DNA from: Gnetum montanum
Taxonomy: Eukaryota; Streptophyta; Gnetopsida; Gnetales; Gnetaceae
DNA length: 64,000 nucleotides
Assembly: GCA_015680685.1 (NCBI GenBank)
Contig: MNCI01003327.1
Coordinates: 82,200 to 146,199 of the forward strand
Direction: 5' to 3'
The notes beneath the pieces are model-generated. The model was not told the origin of the DNA, did not search any database, and saw nothing but the letters and a program-made list of their open reading frames with translations. Below, piece by piece: positions 45,126 through 58,059 of the stretch (its first letter is position 1; each line of letters starts with the position of its first letter). The translations under genes were made by a program, and so were the position numbers.

Positions 45126-47931
45126 CGGCTCGGCGTTCACTGCTGCTCTGACAAGTGGATTGTTTGCCCAAATGTTGCCAAGCTTATATTTGTCCTATTT
45201 TGCATGTGCCGAGTGACGATAATTAGTCTCTAAAAAGCAACCAATTTACTTTCCAAAAAAGATTCCAAATACCTAAAAGACAACGAATTTCATTGTCAAT
45301 ATTCCATAATTACTGTTTGACCAATTGAAATAAAATAAGATTTAATTATATACCACGGGTGGACATGAATTGTCGCTGTAAAGATAATGCAACAGTCTAT
45401 GTGCGTTGGTTGTATTCCCGCGGCTATCATCATCATGTAGAATCAGGTTGACGGATACGTCGAAACAATTTGGTTCCAGGACATGTGCCGTGTTAATGCC
45501 AGCTACCATCTGCATTTATTTATGGGGCAAATTCATCAACTGTGATCAGTCAGTTTTGAATGAAAATTGATGACATTTGTGTGAAAGAACTCGAATGAAA
45601 GGCTGGTACGTAATCTGGCTGTATTTAAATAAAAGCAAGCGACAAGTGACATCCGTGGAACCGATGTAGCTATTGTTGCAGACTTTTTGGATTTCCTGCA
45701 TTTGCATGATAATGTTTTAGAAAAGCTAATTGTTTGTTAACTGAAAGATGTAGGCGCAGGTCCTTCAAAGAAATTAGGCTTTCACGACCCCTTCACCTCT
45801 ATGACACCTACCTTATGCTTTGACCCACATGATATAACCTCACTCAAAGGTTCAATGCTTATTTTCTACCTTATGCTTTACCTCACTTGAAGGTTCAATG
45901 CTCATTTTCTACGTTAAGCTTTAAGGTTCAATGGTTATTTCCTAGATAAATTTTCACGTAAGTGTCACTTTTAAGAAGTTAGGCTTTTGCCATACTCACC
46001 CTACTCAAAGAGGTTAGGCTTTGGCTCATCTTCCAAGGGAGCCTCCTTGGGTCCCATTTGATGAGATAAGCATTAAACCTTTAAATGAGGTTAAACTTTT
46101 GTTCATCTACCATAGGAACTTCCAATGATGGACTTGAGCACAATCACTCTGAAGAGGTTAGGCTTTCACTCATCCACTCATCCACTCTTCCACTCTTATA
46201 GGCATCCCAAGACTCGGCTTCACAGGATGAGCATTAATCCTTTCAGCAATTATCCTTTGTTGGCAAAATAATCCAGTGATCTAGCAACTGTCGACAAGAA
46301 CTTTGCAAATCCTAATGTCAAAATCAAATATCATAAGAATAGCACCTGGTAGAAGTCTTCGGGAATAAGCCCCATTCCACAAGCCAACGGAATCCGTGTA
46401 TTGATATCGTACTTGTTATCTGTTGCTCCGTTTCCCACGATGTACCTCTGCTTGCTTGCTTTGCTTACGCTTCATCAGATCTGCATCATTTTGATCTTAA
46501 TATTTACTGAAACTGGAAATTTTAATACGAACCTTGGGCTTCCTCCAGCTTCGTTTATTATGATGGTGTAAAATAGGGAGTTAGAGTCAGAAAGAAAAAA
46601 CAGAAAAGAAAAAGAAAACATGAATGATTACGCGGATTTCTAAGGAATAATCATTGAGACAGGTTTGAGTTTATTGCAGCACTACCGTCTGCTATATTAT
46701 TAGCCACCAGTGGAACAACTTTGCCGGAACAAGAATCACCTCCAAGGTAAAGGGGATTTGACCGGAATTCACTGAAATCTTCCATCCACTGCACTGCAAA
46801 TGAAATTTTTGTGAGTTTTTATTTAGCAACCGGCCACGTATTAATTAACAAAATTTGACAAAGCCAACCTTCAAAAGGAAGGTATAAATGTCCTCCACCG
46901 TACTGTCATCGCTGGGCTCAAAATTTTGCAAATCGTTGCAGTAGGAAAGGCCAGTGCCAGCAGGAGAATCAAGAAAAATGATATTCGACACCTTTGATTG
47001 GTAACATAATTACAATAATAATAAAAAATTATTAATAAAAAAATTGACTACATACGCGATCATGAGCATGAAAACACTTGAGTTTTAGAAAGCAAAACCA
47101 AAGAACTAACGCCAGAAACCTTTGTCCACGAATTTGTGCTATTAACGAACGTGGGAATTTGACCACTTTGACTGTATAAGTCGAAATACAAGGGCCCTGC
47201 ATTCAGAGAACGAATATACTGAAACTGAAATATTAACAAGTGTAATGGAAACTTTTGATAGGATAATTATTGTACTAACAACAAGCAGAAGACAGATAGA
47301 ACAAAATCAAACCTATTTCGTAATTAAGGGCCGTGAAAGAGGTACAACCAGGGCCACCTGTGAGCCAAAGAATGAGCGGGTCCAGAGATGGATTTGCCTC
47401 CAACTCAAAGAAGTAATTAAACAGGCGTCTCTGATCCTCCTCCTTCACAGTTTCATATTTGAGATGCATACCCAATATTATTTTAAAAACATCCACCTGT
47501 AAACTTTATTTTATAGAGTTGAAAACTGAAACTGAAATTTTATTACATTAACTAATAAAAAATGAGTTTGCATTTATACATACTATAAGTTAAAAATAGC
47601 ATTTAATAACATACATAACCTTAACAAACAGAAGAAGCAAAGACTTTAATTGCATTTAGTAACATATAACCATAACAAGCAGAAAAAAGCAAGGACATGT
47701 ATTCTTAATAACGTAGAGCCATAACAAGCAGAAAAAGCAAGGACATTAAGGGTAAAAAAACAGAGAGAAAACAGGGCAATATATTAGGCTTTGTAGCAGG
47801 GACCCTGTATATATTGGAGAAGGTAGAACGCCATGATATCCAGGAAACGATGAAAGCCTTGCGCCTTGAGGTGGTGCTGCAGCAAACGCAAAGCTGATCG
47901 GGAGAATCCACAGTGAAAAAACGCAACCCAT
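45126..47931 (-). pseudogene. Serine carboxypeptidase-like (SCPL) gene, 3' part missing
   Basis: Secreted or vacuolar alpha/beta-hydrolase of family S10; plant members are peptidases or acyltransferases. Exons on the minus strand: 47,931 to about 47,800 (signal peptide, then SFPGYHGVLPSPIYTG), about 47,496-47,313 (LWLTGGPGCTSF), 47,196-47,120, 46,991-46,869 (LDSPAGTGLSY), 46,788-46,686 (YLGGDSCSG, nucleophile Ser), a 16-base exon 46,548-46,533, 46,445-46,346 (YIVGNGATDN), 45,509-45,354 (INTAHVLEPNC) and 45,182-45,126 (IWANNPLVRAAV). Splice signals and phases agree for nearly all. GDSYSG is usual; here Tyr is Cys. Exons with the catalytic Asp and His (last ~130 residues) are not found, so it is truncated or pseudogenic. 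The exon 1 donor is unclear. Confidence 0.82.
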
Positions 47932-48849
47932 CGTTGTTACTTATTGGGTTTGTGGCGTTTGGCATGAAACTGCAAAGAAACCCTTCTAACTTCTTTGATA
48001 CAAACCACTGAACTGAACTGCACTGTAACACCTTTTGGGGCCTGTTTGGTGGAGTGAATCTCTTGAATAGAGGGAAATGTTGTTTGGTGGGCTTAACTAG
48101 AATCTCACCATTTATCTCACAAAACCTGTCCAAAACCAAACAAGGTTTTAAAGAAACAACCTCTATAGATTTACCATCCAAAAGACTCATGTAAACAAAC
48201 ACACCCTTGTATCTGCTTTGCAGGATGTACATTGAGACTCCAAGAGAACTCCTTTGATAAGATAAGCAATGATACCATACATGTGAACAAAATCTATAGA
48301 TTTACCATCCAAAAACTCACATAACTAAAGACACCCTCATAACCAAACATGCCCTTGTGTTAACTATCAATTAATGTAAAAAATTAAACTGTTAGTTAAT
48401 GTGAAGTAAACTCTTACTCTGTCTTTATGGATTTAAGTTATATCTTTCATAATTTTTACCTTTGTAATCTCTTCTTGAGATATGATTAGCAATTTCTCCT
48501 ATAATTTATCTAAAGTTTATAATAGAAAAGAGACCATTATTTTCCTATAATTTAAGGGTGGGAAGATGTGTTAAGTACCATCACAACAATAGCAAAAAAG
48601 TGTAAAAGGAAGTGCTTAAGAGTGTTGTGACAACAAGCTGTGAGAGCTATCAAGGACAACTTATGTTCTTAGGTTATTTTCTCCAAGTAAAGGAAGAGCT
48701 CTACGCATTGGTTCTATGATTTCTTCCCACTTTGGGGTTTTCCACATAAATTTTTGTGTGTGTTTTTTCTTGTTATCTTTGTTGTTTCAACTTGCATATT
48801 TAATTAATTGGGTAACAAGTGTTATTGGAGTAGGTTAATGAAGTGGTTA
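47932..48849. other. SCPL upstream region and presumed Copia 5' flank
   Basis: The left part is the promoter side of the SCPL gene on the minus strand; no clear TATA box was identified. The right part should include the Copia 5' LTR and primer-binding site, but I could not fix an LTR or a TGGTATCAGAGC-type site. The 175-codon minus-strand frame 47,705-48,232 is a shadow that covers SCPL exon 1 in another frame. Confidence 0.4.
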
Positions 48850-51402
48850 TAGATAACAAATAGGCTTGTCGATCAGAATTGGAACATATGCATTGTGCCG
48901 ATGAAAGATATCTTGGCACAAAAGGAGTATGATGAGTCCCTTCCACTTTCAAAACCTACAAAGTTGTTACATAATGATTGGAAAAAGTTGCAAGAAAAAG
49001 CAATAATGTTGATCCATCCCTATTTGAGCAACGAAATTTTGGCATCTCTTTCTAGTGAAATAGATCCTCATGCTCTTTGGGTAAAGTTGAAAAACAAGTT
49101 TGAATTAGTTTCATATTTTTCAAAAGATTTTTAACACAAAGATGAAAGAAGTCATTTCTTTGTAAGATCATCTAGATGATATGATGGCTACTTTTGTTAA
49201 ATTTGAAGAATATAAAGTGATAATTCCATAGCCAATGAAGTGTTATGCGATTTTGAATTCTTTACCTAAAATTTGGAATCTAATTATTACAACTATTACT
49301 ACCTCTATTAGTAATGGTAATAGTTTTTTTTTTTATGGTGTAGTTTCTACTCTTAGGATGTAGAAAAAAACTACTTGAAGGATAAGGTCAATTATCAGGT
49401 AGTGCTTTTATAGTTTCAAATAGAGGTAGATCTAATAAACATGATCAACACAAGGGACCTAATCAAAGTGGGGAAAGGAGTAAAAGTAGAGGAACTTCTA
49501 AAAGTAGGATTGAATGCTAGTTTTGCCACAAAATTGATCACATAAAGAGGGACTATCATGGTTACAAAGCTTGGACAGTATTACTACAATAGAAGGAAAA
49601 GACAGTTAGAAAAATTAGAAAGTAATGCAAGTCCACAAATAAATCATATAGAGGGTGAGCTTGCTTTTGATTTTATTGTATCTAAATCATCTACATTATT
49701 TTCTTTAAATATAGCAAAAGATATTTGGATTGTAAACACAAAAGCCTCTTTTCATACTTTCCCTGATCAGACTATTTTTACTTCATATCAACCAATTTCA
49801 TTAGGAGTTGTTTATGTTGCTAATGATGTTCCTTTAAAAATTTTTGGTATAGGAAGCATTATTTGACAGTAGCCTCGTTTACCTAAAATCACTCTTAATA
49901 ATATTAGGCATGTTCTTGAAGATTCTAAAAAGCTTATTTCTATTTCTCAACTTTATGATTCTGGTTTAAATTTTTCATGTGAAAATAATTAATGGAAAAT
50001 TACCAATGGCATTTTAACATATTTGAAGTGTAAAAGGATAGGCACAATGTATACTTTAGGAGCTAATATATGTCTTCTGTAGGATGATGCTATAGCTATA
50101 GTTGCTACAGGGAGGATACTAATTTATGGCAAATATGGTTGAGCCATATCAGTTATGCTAATTTAAAGGTACTTCAATCTTATTTGTATATTCCCAAATT
50201 TATAGTAGGTTGCACAAAATTTTGTAAAGATTGTGCTATTGGTAAATAAAAAAGAATGAATTCTATTAAAAATATGGGATGTAGATGAGCTAATAAATTG
50301 AAGCTTGTTTATTTTGATGCTTGTGATCTAATAAATCTAGCATCATTAGGTGGTTCACTATATTTTTACTTTCATTGATGACCATACGCAGAAAGTATGG
50401 GTATTTCCAATAATGTACAAGGATGTTGTTTTAAATATTTTTAAGTCCTTTATTGCTAAAATAGAGACACAAACAATTTAAAGTTGAAATGTTTACTTGC
50501 TGATAATGGTGGTGAATATACTTCAAATGCATTTAGTGATTTTTGCAGAGAAAAAGGAATTCAACATATTCATCCTCCTCCTTGAACTCCACAAGAAAAT
50601 GGAGTAGCAAAAAAATGCAATAAAACATTGGTTGAGCATGCAAGATCTATGATTGTTGCTGTAGGTTCGCCTAAAAGTATTTGGGCTAACGTTATTATGA
50701 CTACTGCTTATTTAATTAATAAATCACCACATTCCTATTTAAATAATGATGTACCAGAGTTTTTATAGAGTGGAAGACATCTTTCTTATCATCATTTAAA
50801 AATTTTTGGATGTGTTTCTTACATGCATATACAAAAGGAAAATAGATCTAAATTTGATTATAAATCAAAAAGATGTATTTTTGTGGATTATGGTAGTGAG
50901 GAATTGGGTTTCAGATCATGGGACCCTGAGGCAAACCAATTTGTAAGATAATGAGATGTAAAATTTCAAGAAAATGTAATGTTTTATGATTTTCAAAAGA
51001 ACAAAGTTTTTGATTCTATTACATAGCAGGTTTCTAGATTTTTTTTGTAGCCTAATACAATAGTAAGTGGTAAATCAAACACCCTAGAACCTCTAGATGA
51101 AGATGAGAAGAAAGAAATTGATGAGGAGGAGAATCTTGTAGAAGATATATCATATGGGGCAAAACATTCAAGTAGAATAATATGTGCTCCTACTAGATTT
51201 AAAGATTATATTCTTTATACAAATTGTGGTGAACTTAAAATCATAAAAGAATCTCTTGTAAGTCTTGATGTAGTAAAATGAAAGGAAGTTATAAAAAGGG
51301 AATGAAATTCACACCAACAGAATAGAACTTGGGCATTGGTGGAATTACTCAAGGGATGTAAAGCACTTCAAAATAGATGGATTTTAGCTTCAAGAATGAG
51401 GT
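48850..51402 (+). pseudogene. Copia gag-protease-integrase-RT start (decayed)
   Basis: Left half of a Copia polyprotein. The gag domain at 48,880-49,133 includes WKKLQEKAIMLIHPYLSNEI. A zinc-knuckle remnant, FCHKIDHIKRDYHG, lies at about 49,518-49,560. Protease-like IWIVNTKASFH at about 49,724 is degraded (Asn for Asp, Ala for Gly). Integrase shows DNGGEYTSNAFSDFC (50,500), PQENGVAKKCNKTLVEHARS (50,590) and FGCVSYMHI (50,808). The RT start, WALVELLKGCKALQNRW, ends at 51,384. More than fifteen stops and shifts. It is cut by A4. Confidence 0.88.
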
Positions 51403-51438
51403 AAATTATTTGGGGGGGTGGGAGGAAGGAATGTGGGG

Positions 51439-51443
51439 GGTAG
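51439..51443 (+). repeat. Target duplication of A4 (left, GGTAG)
   Basis: GGTAG directly before the A4 LTR; GGTGG follows the other LTR at 60,607-60,611. One mismatch in five. Confidence 0.6.
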
Positions 51444-52335
51444 TGATGTGTGGCGAGGTACCCCTACACTCAACCATACGAATACGAGTGTTTCATGTAG
51501 GATCCGATCAAACTCCATAGACGGGCTAGTTGTGGTATCTAAGTAGTTACTCGTTGGTCACAGTTCGCTATCTTCCCATTTGGACTAGTATTTTCTTTGC
51601 CACGTATTGTTTAGTCCAGAGTGAGGTTTATGATGTGGTCCTAAACTATTGTTACTCCAAGAGGCAATAGAAAATAACTTTAATTAAGCTAGGAGGAAAA
51701 GGGAGAGAGAGTTAAGCTAATAGGACATAGGGGGAGAGAATCTAAACTAGCCTAAGTGTTATGAGCATCTGTTCCTTAATCATCTGTACACATCTTGCAC
51801 CTCGTGTATGACTACTACTGGGATTACCAAGTGCATATCCTAGGTACGCTATTGGGATACCAAGTAGTCACACTTAAATGCTCATGATTAAGTCATACTC
51901 ATTCTGCATTTACTAATAGAGATAGGAGTTTAGGGTAAAGAAGTATTAAGTAAGAAAGTGATGAATAACAATTAAATAATTAAACTAAGTGAATGCTGCA
52001 ATGATGAAATAATATCGATCTTTATTTCTGATCATGTGCATGTTCAAGTACGTCACACTCGAATAAAGGTGTTGTACAATTACAATCATTACACTACAGG
52101 CATGCACTGGGGAAAAAGGGTTGAGAAGAACTAAAAATGAAAACTAACTTCTAACTGAACTACTGACTAACTGACTCCTTGCCTCCTTGCAGCTACATGT
52201 GTATTTATAGGCCTACATAAGAGTCACGATATCATGTATCTAATATCACTAGCTAAGCTGTGATATCACGTACTCGATATCATGAATCCAATATCACGAG
52301 TCTGATATTAGAGCCTACTAAATCATGATTCATCA
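51444..52335 (-). repeat. A4 3' LTR
   Basis: Opens TGATGTGTGGCGAGGTACC and closes CATGATTCATCA. GATATC-type palindromes at 52,225-52,310 (U3 end). CCTATAAATAC in minus sense at about 52,204-52,214 is the TATA box. Nearly the whole length is alike to 59,744-60,606. Confidence 0.88.
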
Positions 52336-52347
52336 TAACCCCACGAC
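52336..52347 (-). promoter_or_regulatory. A4 polypurine tract
   Basis: The minus strand reads GTCGTGGGGTTA directly before the 3' LTR. Same motif at 2,296, 5,016 and 62,589. Confidence 0.55.
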
Positions 52348-52499
52348 TAAATGAAAACTTGTCCTTGAGTTGTACAAAGTGAGAATAATTCCCATTGATT
52401 ACAGAGTTGATAGGTATGGGATTATTGACTGACTAGGAATTATTCATGCCATAGTGGAGAATTGAATAAAACAAAATTGGGACATGAACACAAAATTAC

Positions 52500-54200
52500 A
52501 AAATTGCAAAATTGCAAAATTTTATTGGAACTCATGTGGTTCCAGGTGGTGGTGGCTCCTCCATGGGTCACTTCCCCTTGTCTTGTGCTCTAGGTTTTGA
52601 GATTTGGTGGCTCTGAAGGAGTGCCTAGAGTTTTTCATCTTCAATTTGGGGATCCTATGCTATCCATGTTGATGCTCCAATGTTTGATGTAGTTGGCACT
52701 TTCCATGGACATAGTAGTTGCAAAAATATCTAATTTGCTTTAACGTACCAGGTTGTAAACAGCCGTCATTCCTCCTTGTAGGCTCTGGCTTTATCCTTGT
52801 AGTCTTGGTAATCCGTAAGCCATCAAGCCAAGTCTGCAATGACATCTTTCTACCCTTGGTAGCTAGCCTTAACCACCTCCAATTCAGAATTTGTGACTTC
52901 TAGCCTTTGCATTGTTTTCTTGTGTTTTGCAATTTTTTTTTCATATTTGGCGTAGGTGGTAGCTACCTGCTTCTCCAGCTCTATTTTAGGGTGTCCTGCT
53001 ATTAACATGACTAGGTTGGCATATCATAGGTTTGCCAATTCCATGTACTCTATAAGATCTTGGATTTGTAGGTCCCAACTTTTAAGCTCTACCTTGCACG
53101 TGAATGCATATGTGTCCAATATGGCTCGCCAATCAGTGTGTTGAGTGCTAAAGGCATTAATGTGAGCCTTGGCCATATGGATCTCTTTCTCGATGACTTT
53201 CTTATACATCCCCACCTAGTCTTTGAAATGCTCTTTTAATTTTTCATGTTTCTTGGCCTCATTTTACCATGCGCTTATTTCAATGGCTGTCTTCTAATAG
53301 ATTGTGCATACCTCCTCCATTGAGAGGGTTCGATTCTCTCTGGCCAAGCAATTCATATCTTGGTTGACCTTGACCAACTATTATCGTAACTATTGTAAAT
53401 TTTCTTTGAGAATATTTTTCTGCTTCTCCACAATGGTCAATCGAAGATTGTCCATGGCAAGCTATTTATTTTCTTTTTGCAAGGCCTTGAGTGCTTTAGC
53501 ATGTGTGTATATTTGTGCTTGTGCCTTGGAAGCATCCCAATTAGCCTTGTTCTTTTCCTCCGCCACTATTTTATTATCCACCAATAGTTTATTGAGCTGA
53601 TCTATCTTGAAAGTATCCAATTGGTCTACGGGAATGAATTGAGATGGGTCCCACTATGTAGCTTACAAGGTAACAAGCCTTTCTTGGAGACTTTCCAACT
53701 CGGCCTCCGCATGGTTGACCCTAATCTTTGCCATGACTAGCTTTCCTTTGGTGGAGATGAGGTCTGATTGCATCATTGTGACATCTTGTGGGATGTTGAA
53801 CAAGGATGTCATTACTTGTCTTGTTTGCAAAAACTAATCAAGAACATCTTCATGCTCCGTAGAAGTCATTGAGGGACTAGCCAGAGTTTGAACATCGCAT
53901 GCTCCTATGAAATCCATTGGTGGCACAACAAGGATGTTGAAAGATTCCTTGATGTGGTCCGTGACCACTTCTATGGCTCTTACAGCATCTTAGTGCTACA
54001 TGACCACTACTGTGGCCTCTTCACCAGTCTCTAGTTACACCTGAAAGGATGCAACGTTCCTTGAAATCTGTTGTGATCAATGTGTCTCCCCTTCTCTTGT
54101 CTAAATGGACACTTCACCCCGTGTGCAATTTATAAAAAATATGGGTCATAGATGTTGTCAATGATGCAAAAGAGATTGACATCATCACGACTTCCTCAAC
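52500..54200 (-). pseudogene. A4 coiled-coil ORF
   Basis: Minus-strand ORF broken into pieces. It is Lys/Glu/Gln/Leu-rich, with heptad-like stretches such as KALKALQKENK near 53,500 and KIELEKQVATTYAKYEKKI near 52,960. Homologous to the plus-strand remnants at 1,678-2,305, 3,109-4,225 and 41,119-41,600, so it is a conserved family A feature placed last before the 3' LTR. No domain is known to me. It could be a structural or env-like partner. Confidence 0.6.
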
Positions 54201-54372
54201 TAATCGTCTTAGCGATGGCCTTGAGATGGCTCATTGACGGTCGATAATTGTGCGATAGTGGTGACGATTGCTTTCATTGGCTTGTGTTGGGCCCTGCTCC
54301 CTACTATTGATTGGGCCCTATACTTAGGAGTTGGCTAGGCCCTATAATTTGAGTTGTAGTGGGCTCCACCAT

Positions 54373-55130
54373 CTATTTTTGTTCTGGCTCTAGTGTCTCA
54401 CCACCACTCTCCCTTTGGGTTGGTGGCTTTAGTAATTCAGTGAATGAAGTATTTTGGGCTCTTTTGGGGATGTCATTGGTGTACCCCAGAATTCCAGCAC
54501 ATCTACATAGCTTCCTGATGAGATAAGAAAAGGGAAACACAAACTTCCCTGTCTTGCATTCTTCAAATTGCCTCAAGATCTTCATGGGATAGAGATGGGG
54601 ATGGTTAACATTAACCTTTCACATCAATACCACACTTTCTCTTACTGCATATGTTGAGATTCTGTTTAATCCTTTCATGGGAAAGATGTGATAAGTGCCA
54701 ATTTTGAAATATATTCTTTCTTCCAGTGTCAACTCCCCATATATCTTGTCCTCTTTTCCATACACCCTGTCCAACCAGATTCTTCATGCATCAACATCAG
54801 AGCAAGTGGATAGGTGAACAACTTTTGGCCTTGTATTTGGAAGGTTCAACACTTTCGAAATGGCCTTGGTAAAAAAATCTATAGACACACCACAAATGTC
54901 AACTGTGTTGCCTTCTTCTTTATTATGCCAAAATTGGTACATTTCTCCTAAGTACCAAGCATCACTTTCAGAGAGGATGGGCCATAATGAGGACCATTTG
55001 AGTTGGTCCCTAACAACCTCAAGAGAAAACTCCATGAAAGGTCCAACGTTTAGTTCCATGATCACAACTGTTGACATGGACCTTTCTTGGATTGCCTGCA
55101 TGCATTTCAAGGACAATGTGAGATGTTGTC
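54373..55130 (-). pseudogene. A4 env-position ORF, plant-transposon-domain-like
   Basis: Minus-strand frames of 110 codons (55,116-54,784) and 70 codons (54,585-54,373), joined across a TGA. The first includes GVSIDFFTKAISKVLNLP, the pattern (G-V-x-V-D-F-x-x-x-x-I-x-x-x-L-x-L-P) typical of the 'putative plant transposon protein' domain found beside plant Gypsy elements. YPMKILRQFEECKTGKFVFP follows. It lies downstream of gag in the sense direction, the env-like position. The same kind of domain lies antisense in GyB and GyC. Confidence 0.6.
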
Positions 55131-58020
55131 CCTATTCAAGTGCTTCAATAGCTTCTACTTTCACCTGTCCCAATTACATAGTAGCAGGAGGCTCTTGATG
55201 GATGCTAAATGATTACGCCTCTTGCTCTGCACATTGCTTAGGAGACGCCTAGCCTCTACCTTTCCTTGGTCACTTGGACACACCTTGAGAAGGTCCTTCT
55301 TATTGTCCATGTTTAGGGGTCATTTGCAATCACATGGGGCTGATCATTAGTAAGGTTGTTTATAAAAGTTGAGTTATACCTTACTTCTTGTGTTAATGAG
55401 TTCATTTTCTTATTTTATGTGATTGAAAGTTAAGACATTTTGTGAACCCCTAAAAGTTTTAATATTGGCCCCAATTTGATTAGGTGTCTTTAATATTTAA
55501 TTTCCCATTGTAGGTGAGGAGATAATATTGTTTTTGGCAATATGTTTATCATTTTTATAATCAATTACCCTTTATAGTATCCTTCAGGAAATGATGAATT
55601 TTGAAAAATTTATGCATAATTTGGAATGTACCCTTCCCCCATGACTAAGCTGAATACTCTGGGTTTAGGTAGGCTCAATCAGAATGAGAATAAGAGCACT
55701 AGTAAGAGAGTTATGGCTAGTTGACCAAGAGGTATGCAAGTCATAATTCATGGAAGAAAATTTGAAAAAATCCCTTGCATGAACAGTTGAGAATGATGTT
55801 CACATGCATGGGTGGGGGGAGGGGGGTGGGGTGTGGAATCCATATATATAATTTTTGTTGATGCGATATCACGTACCTAATAGTGTGGCCCCGATATCAT
55901 GGCCTATTTAAAATAGGACACTTAGAAAAATTGATGAATTTTTGAAATTTCAAGGCCAAAATTGAAGGCTTCAAGGTCAATGTGAATAGTCTAGGGTATT
56001 GTTAAATAGACCAGAAGGCACAAAAAGTATAATTGGGTAGGATATGATGATGAAGTTCATAAGTTAGATGAGGAAAAAGGACATTTTTTGGTACATAGGA
56101 ACTGTTAAACTAGAAGGATGATAAGGGGAAGAATACCATTGGTAATGTAGTACTTGGAGGATATAAAATGATGTGATGATGTGCAAAAAATTCAAATTAC
56201 AAAAGTCACGCAAGTGGTTCCTCTCAAAGCAGGTTCCAACCTATAATGCCCTTGTGTAACCACACCTAAAAATGTTCGTAGGCATTAGAAGGGTTAAATG
56301 TAATCTATATCAATGCAACAAAACTCACACATGTAAATACCACCGTGATAAGGTATGAATTCAATGCTACACAAGACACAAGTCACAAATACATGGATAG
56401 TGAGATGATGCAAATTGTAGAAGGGATTGTAGAGATCGGGAAATTAGGTAACTAACCCAAGGCACAATGAATCTTGAGTGTAGGGAATGATTAATGTGTC
56501 AGTAACCCATCGCTCCAAAATCAAGACCAAGTTCATTCCTCTGATCAGTGACATCACATTGTTTCATCCCATGATGGACACTCATAAGAGTATAATGAAA
56601 ATAAGGCATACAATCACTTGGTATTCTATTCAAGGGAGGAGTAATTGTTTTGCGGCACTTTGATCTTGATCTTTTTTTTCTCTCTTTATGTGGCTTCTTT
56701 GACACAGTCTTCTTACTTTTTCTTCTTTTTTTGATGTGTAATCTAGAGAAGCCACCTACCTTTAGGCATGGGTGCATGTCTTTCTAGTGGGACCCCTTAT
56801 AATAGCATTGGTTTTTGTGAGTGGGTACCTTTATTACTCTTACTCCCATTTTTTGTTAGATCTACAAGGATCTTGGTACAACCATGCTACATGATAACTC
56901 CTACAAATGATACCAAAGAGAATCCACAAGTTCCCTTGATGTCCTACCCTGGTCATTCCCTCTTGGTCCATCCTTCTTTGCTCTAGGTATAATGAGCATA
57001 AAATTACTTTAAGTTTTAATGATGTCAAGAATATCATCGTACCTAGAGTAGAACCTCTTATTAATAAAATGGTTGGGTGGGTGTGATGGGATGACTATCC
57101 AAATAATTAGTTACTTGAGACTTGATAACATAGAACAACACTTGAACCAATGGGTTACATGAGTATTTTATTTACTGATGAGATTACCCTCAAAAAGATA
57201 AAACAACAAGTTGAAAAATGAAAAAATGGAAAACAAAAAAAAATGTAAAATTAAAGAAAAGGAAAAATATTTATTAATTCTACTTGTTAGAATGAGGGAT
57301 ATCCCCCATAACTAAACCTTTGATCATGGTGAGAATTAATAAATGGAAAGTGTGAATCCATGCATGTTGGAAATGTTGGGGATCGATCATATCCCAACCA
57401 CTGGGTGTATTTTGATGTGGTGGTTAGAATGTATCCATATTGGAGTTCACACACTTGACTATAATAGACATATTGGGGTAGGTTATATGATGGGGTCATG
57501 GGATAAGAAGCTACCTCACTATGGAACCCTTGACTGTAAGATGGCATGCAAGGATCAATGTGTTCCACTCTATGGTTATATTCATTGGGCTACAAAGTTG
57601 TTGGAGTATTGATTGGTGGCCCTAATAAAGTAAAGTAACATGAGGTGTTGAGTTCAAGGAGAAGGATGCATCACAACGTGGAACTTATGTTGGGTTGGAA
57701 GATGCAGTAGGTTCAACATCGTGCTACTTCTTCCTACAGCCATGCCTAAGGAAAGGACACTTTTGAGTACTTCCACTGCTATTGACATTAGTAGCACAAG
57801 TAGCATTCATAGGTTGGTGTTGTGGTACAAAACCTTCTGGTACAATTGGTGGCGATGTAGAAGGAGGTGAAGGATGGGAATATTTTTGTTGAGAAAAAGT
57901 GTAAGGTACATGAGGTGGTTACCTTTTCGGAGAGGGTGTGAGTGGATAGTATTCTAGAGAATGATAAAGATGAGGTGAAGTATAAGATGATGATTCGGTT
58001 GGAGAAATAGGGTGTTGAAC
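55131..58020 (-). other. A4 interior without recognisable pol
   Basis: Contains a Lys/Arg-rich frame (56,777-56,499), a Tyr/Pro-rich frame (57,568-57,287, ending YGGYPSF), a G-rich tract at 55,810-55,831 and two TTAGT(C/T)ATGGGGGA motifs (55,635 and 57,302). No RT (YxDD), RNase H or integrase signature on either strand. Confidence 0.55.
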
Positions 58021-58059
58021 ATAGTAAGCATTTAGAATTAGGACATACAAAGGATATGG

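Noticed and set aside
47705-48232. 175-codon minus-strand frame
   Set aside because: Overlaps SCPL exon 1 in another frame; the SCPL frame has family motifs, this one none.
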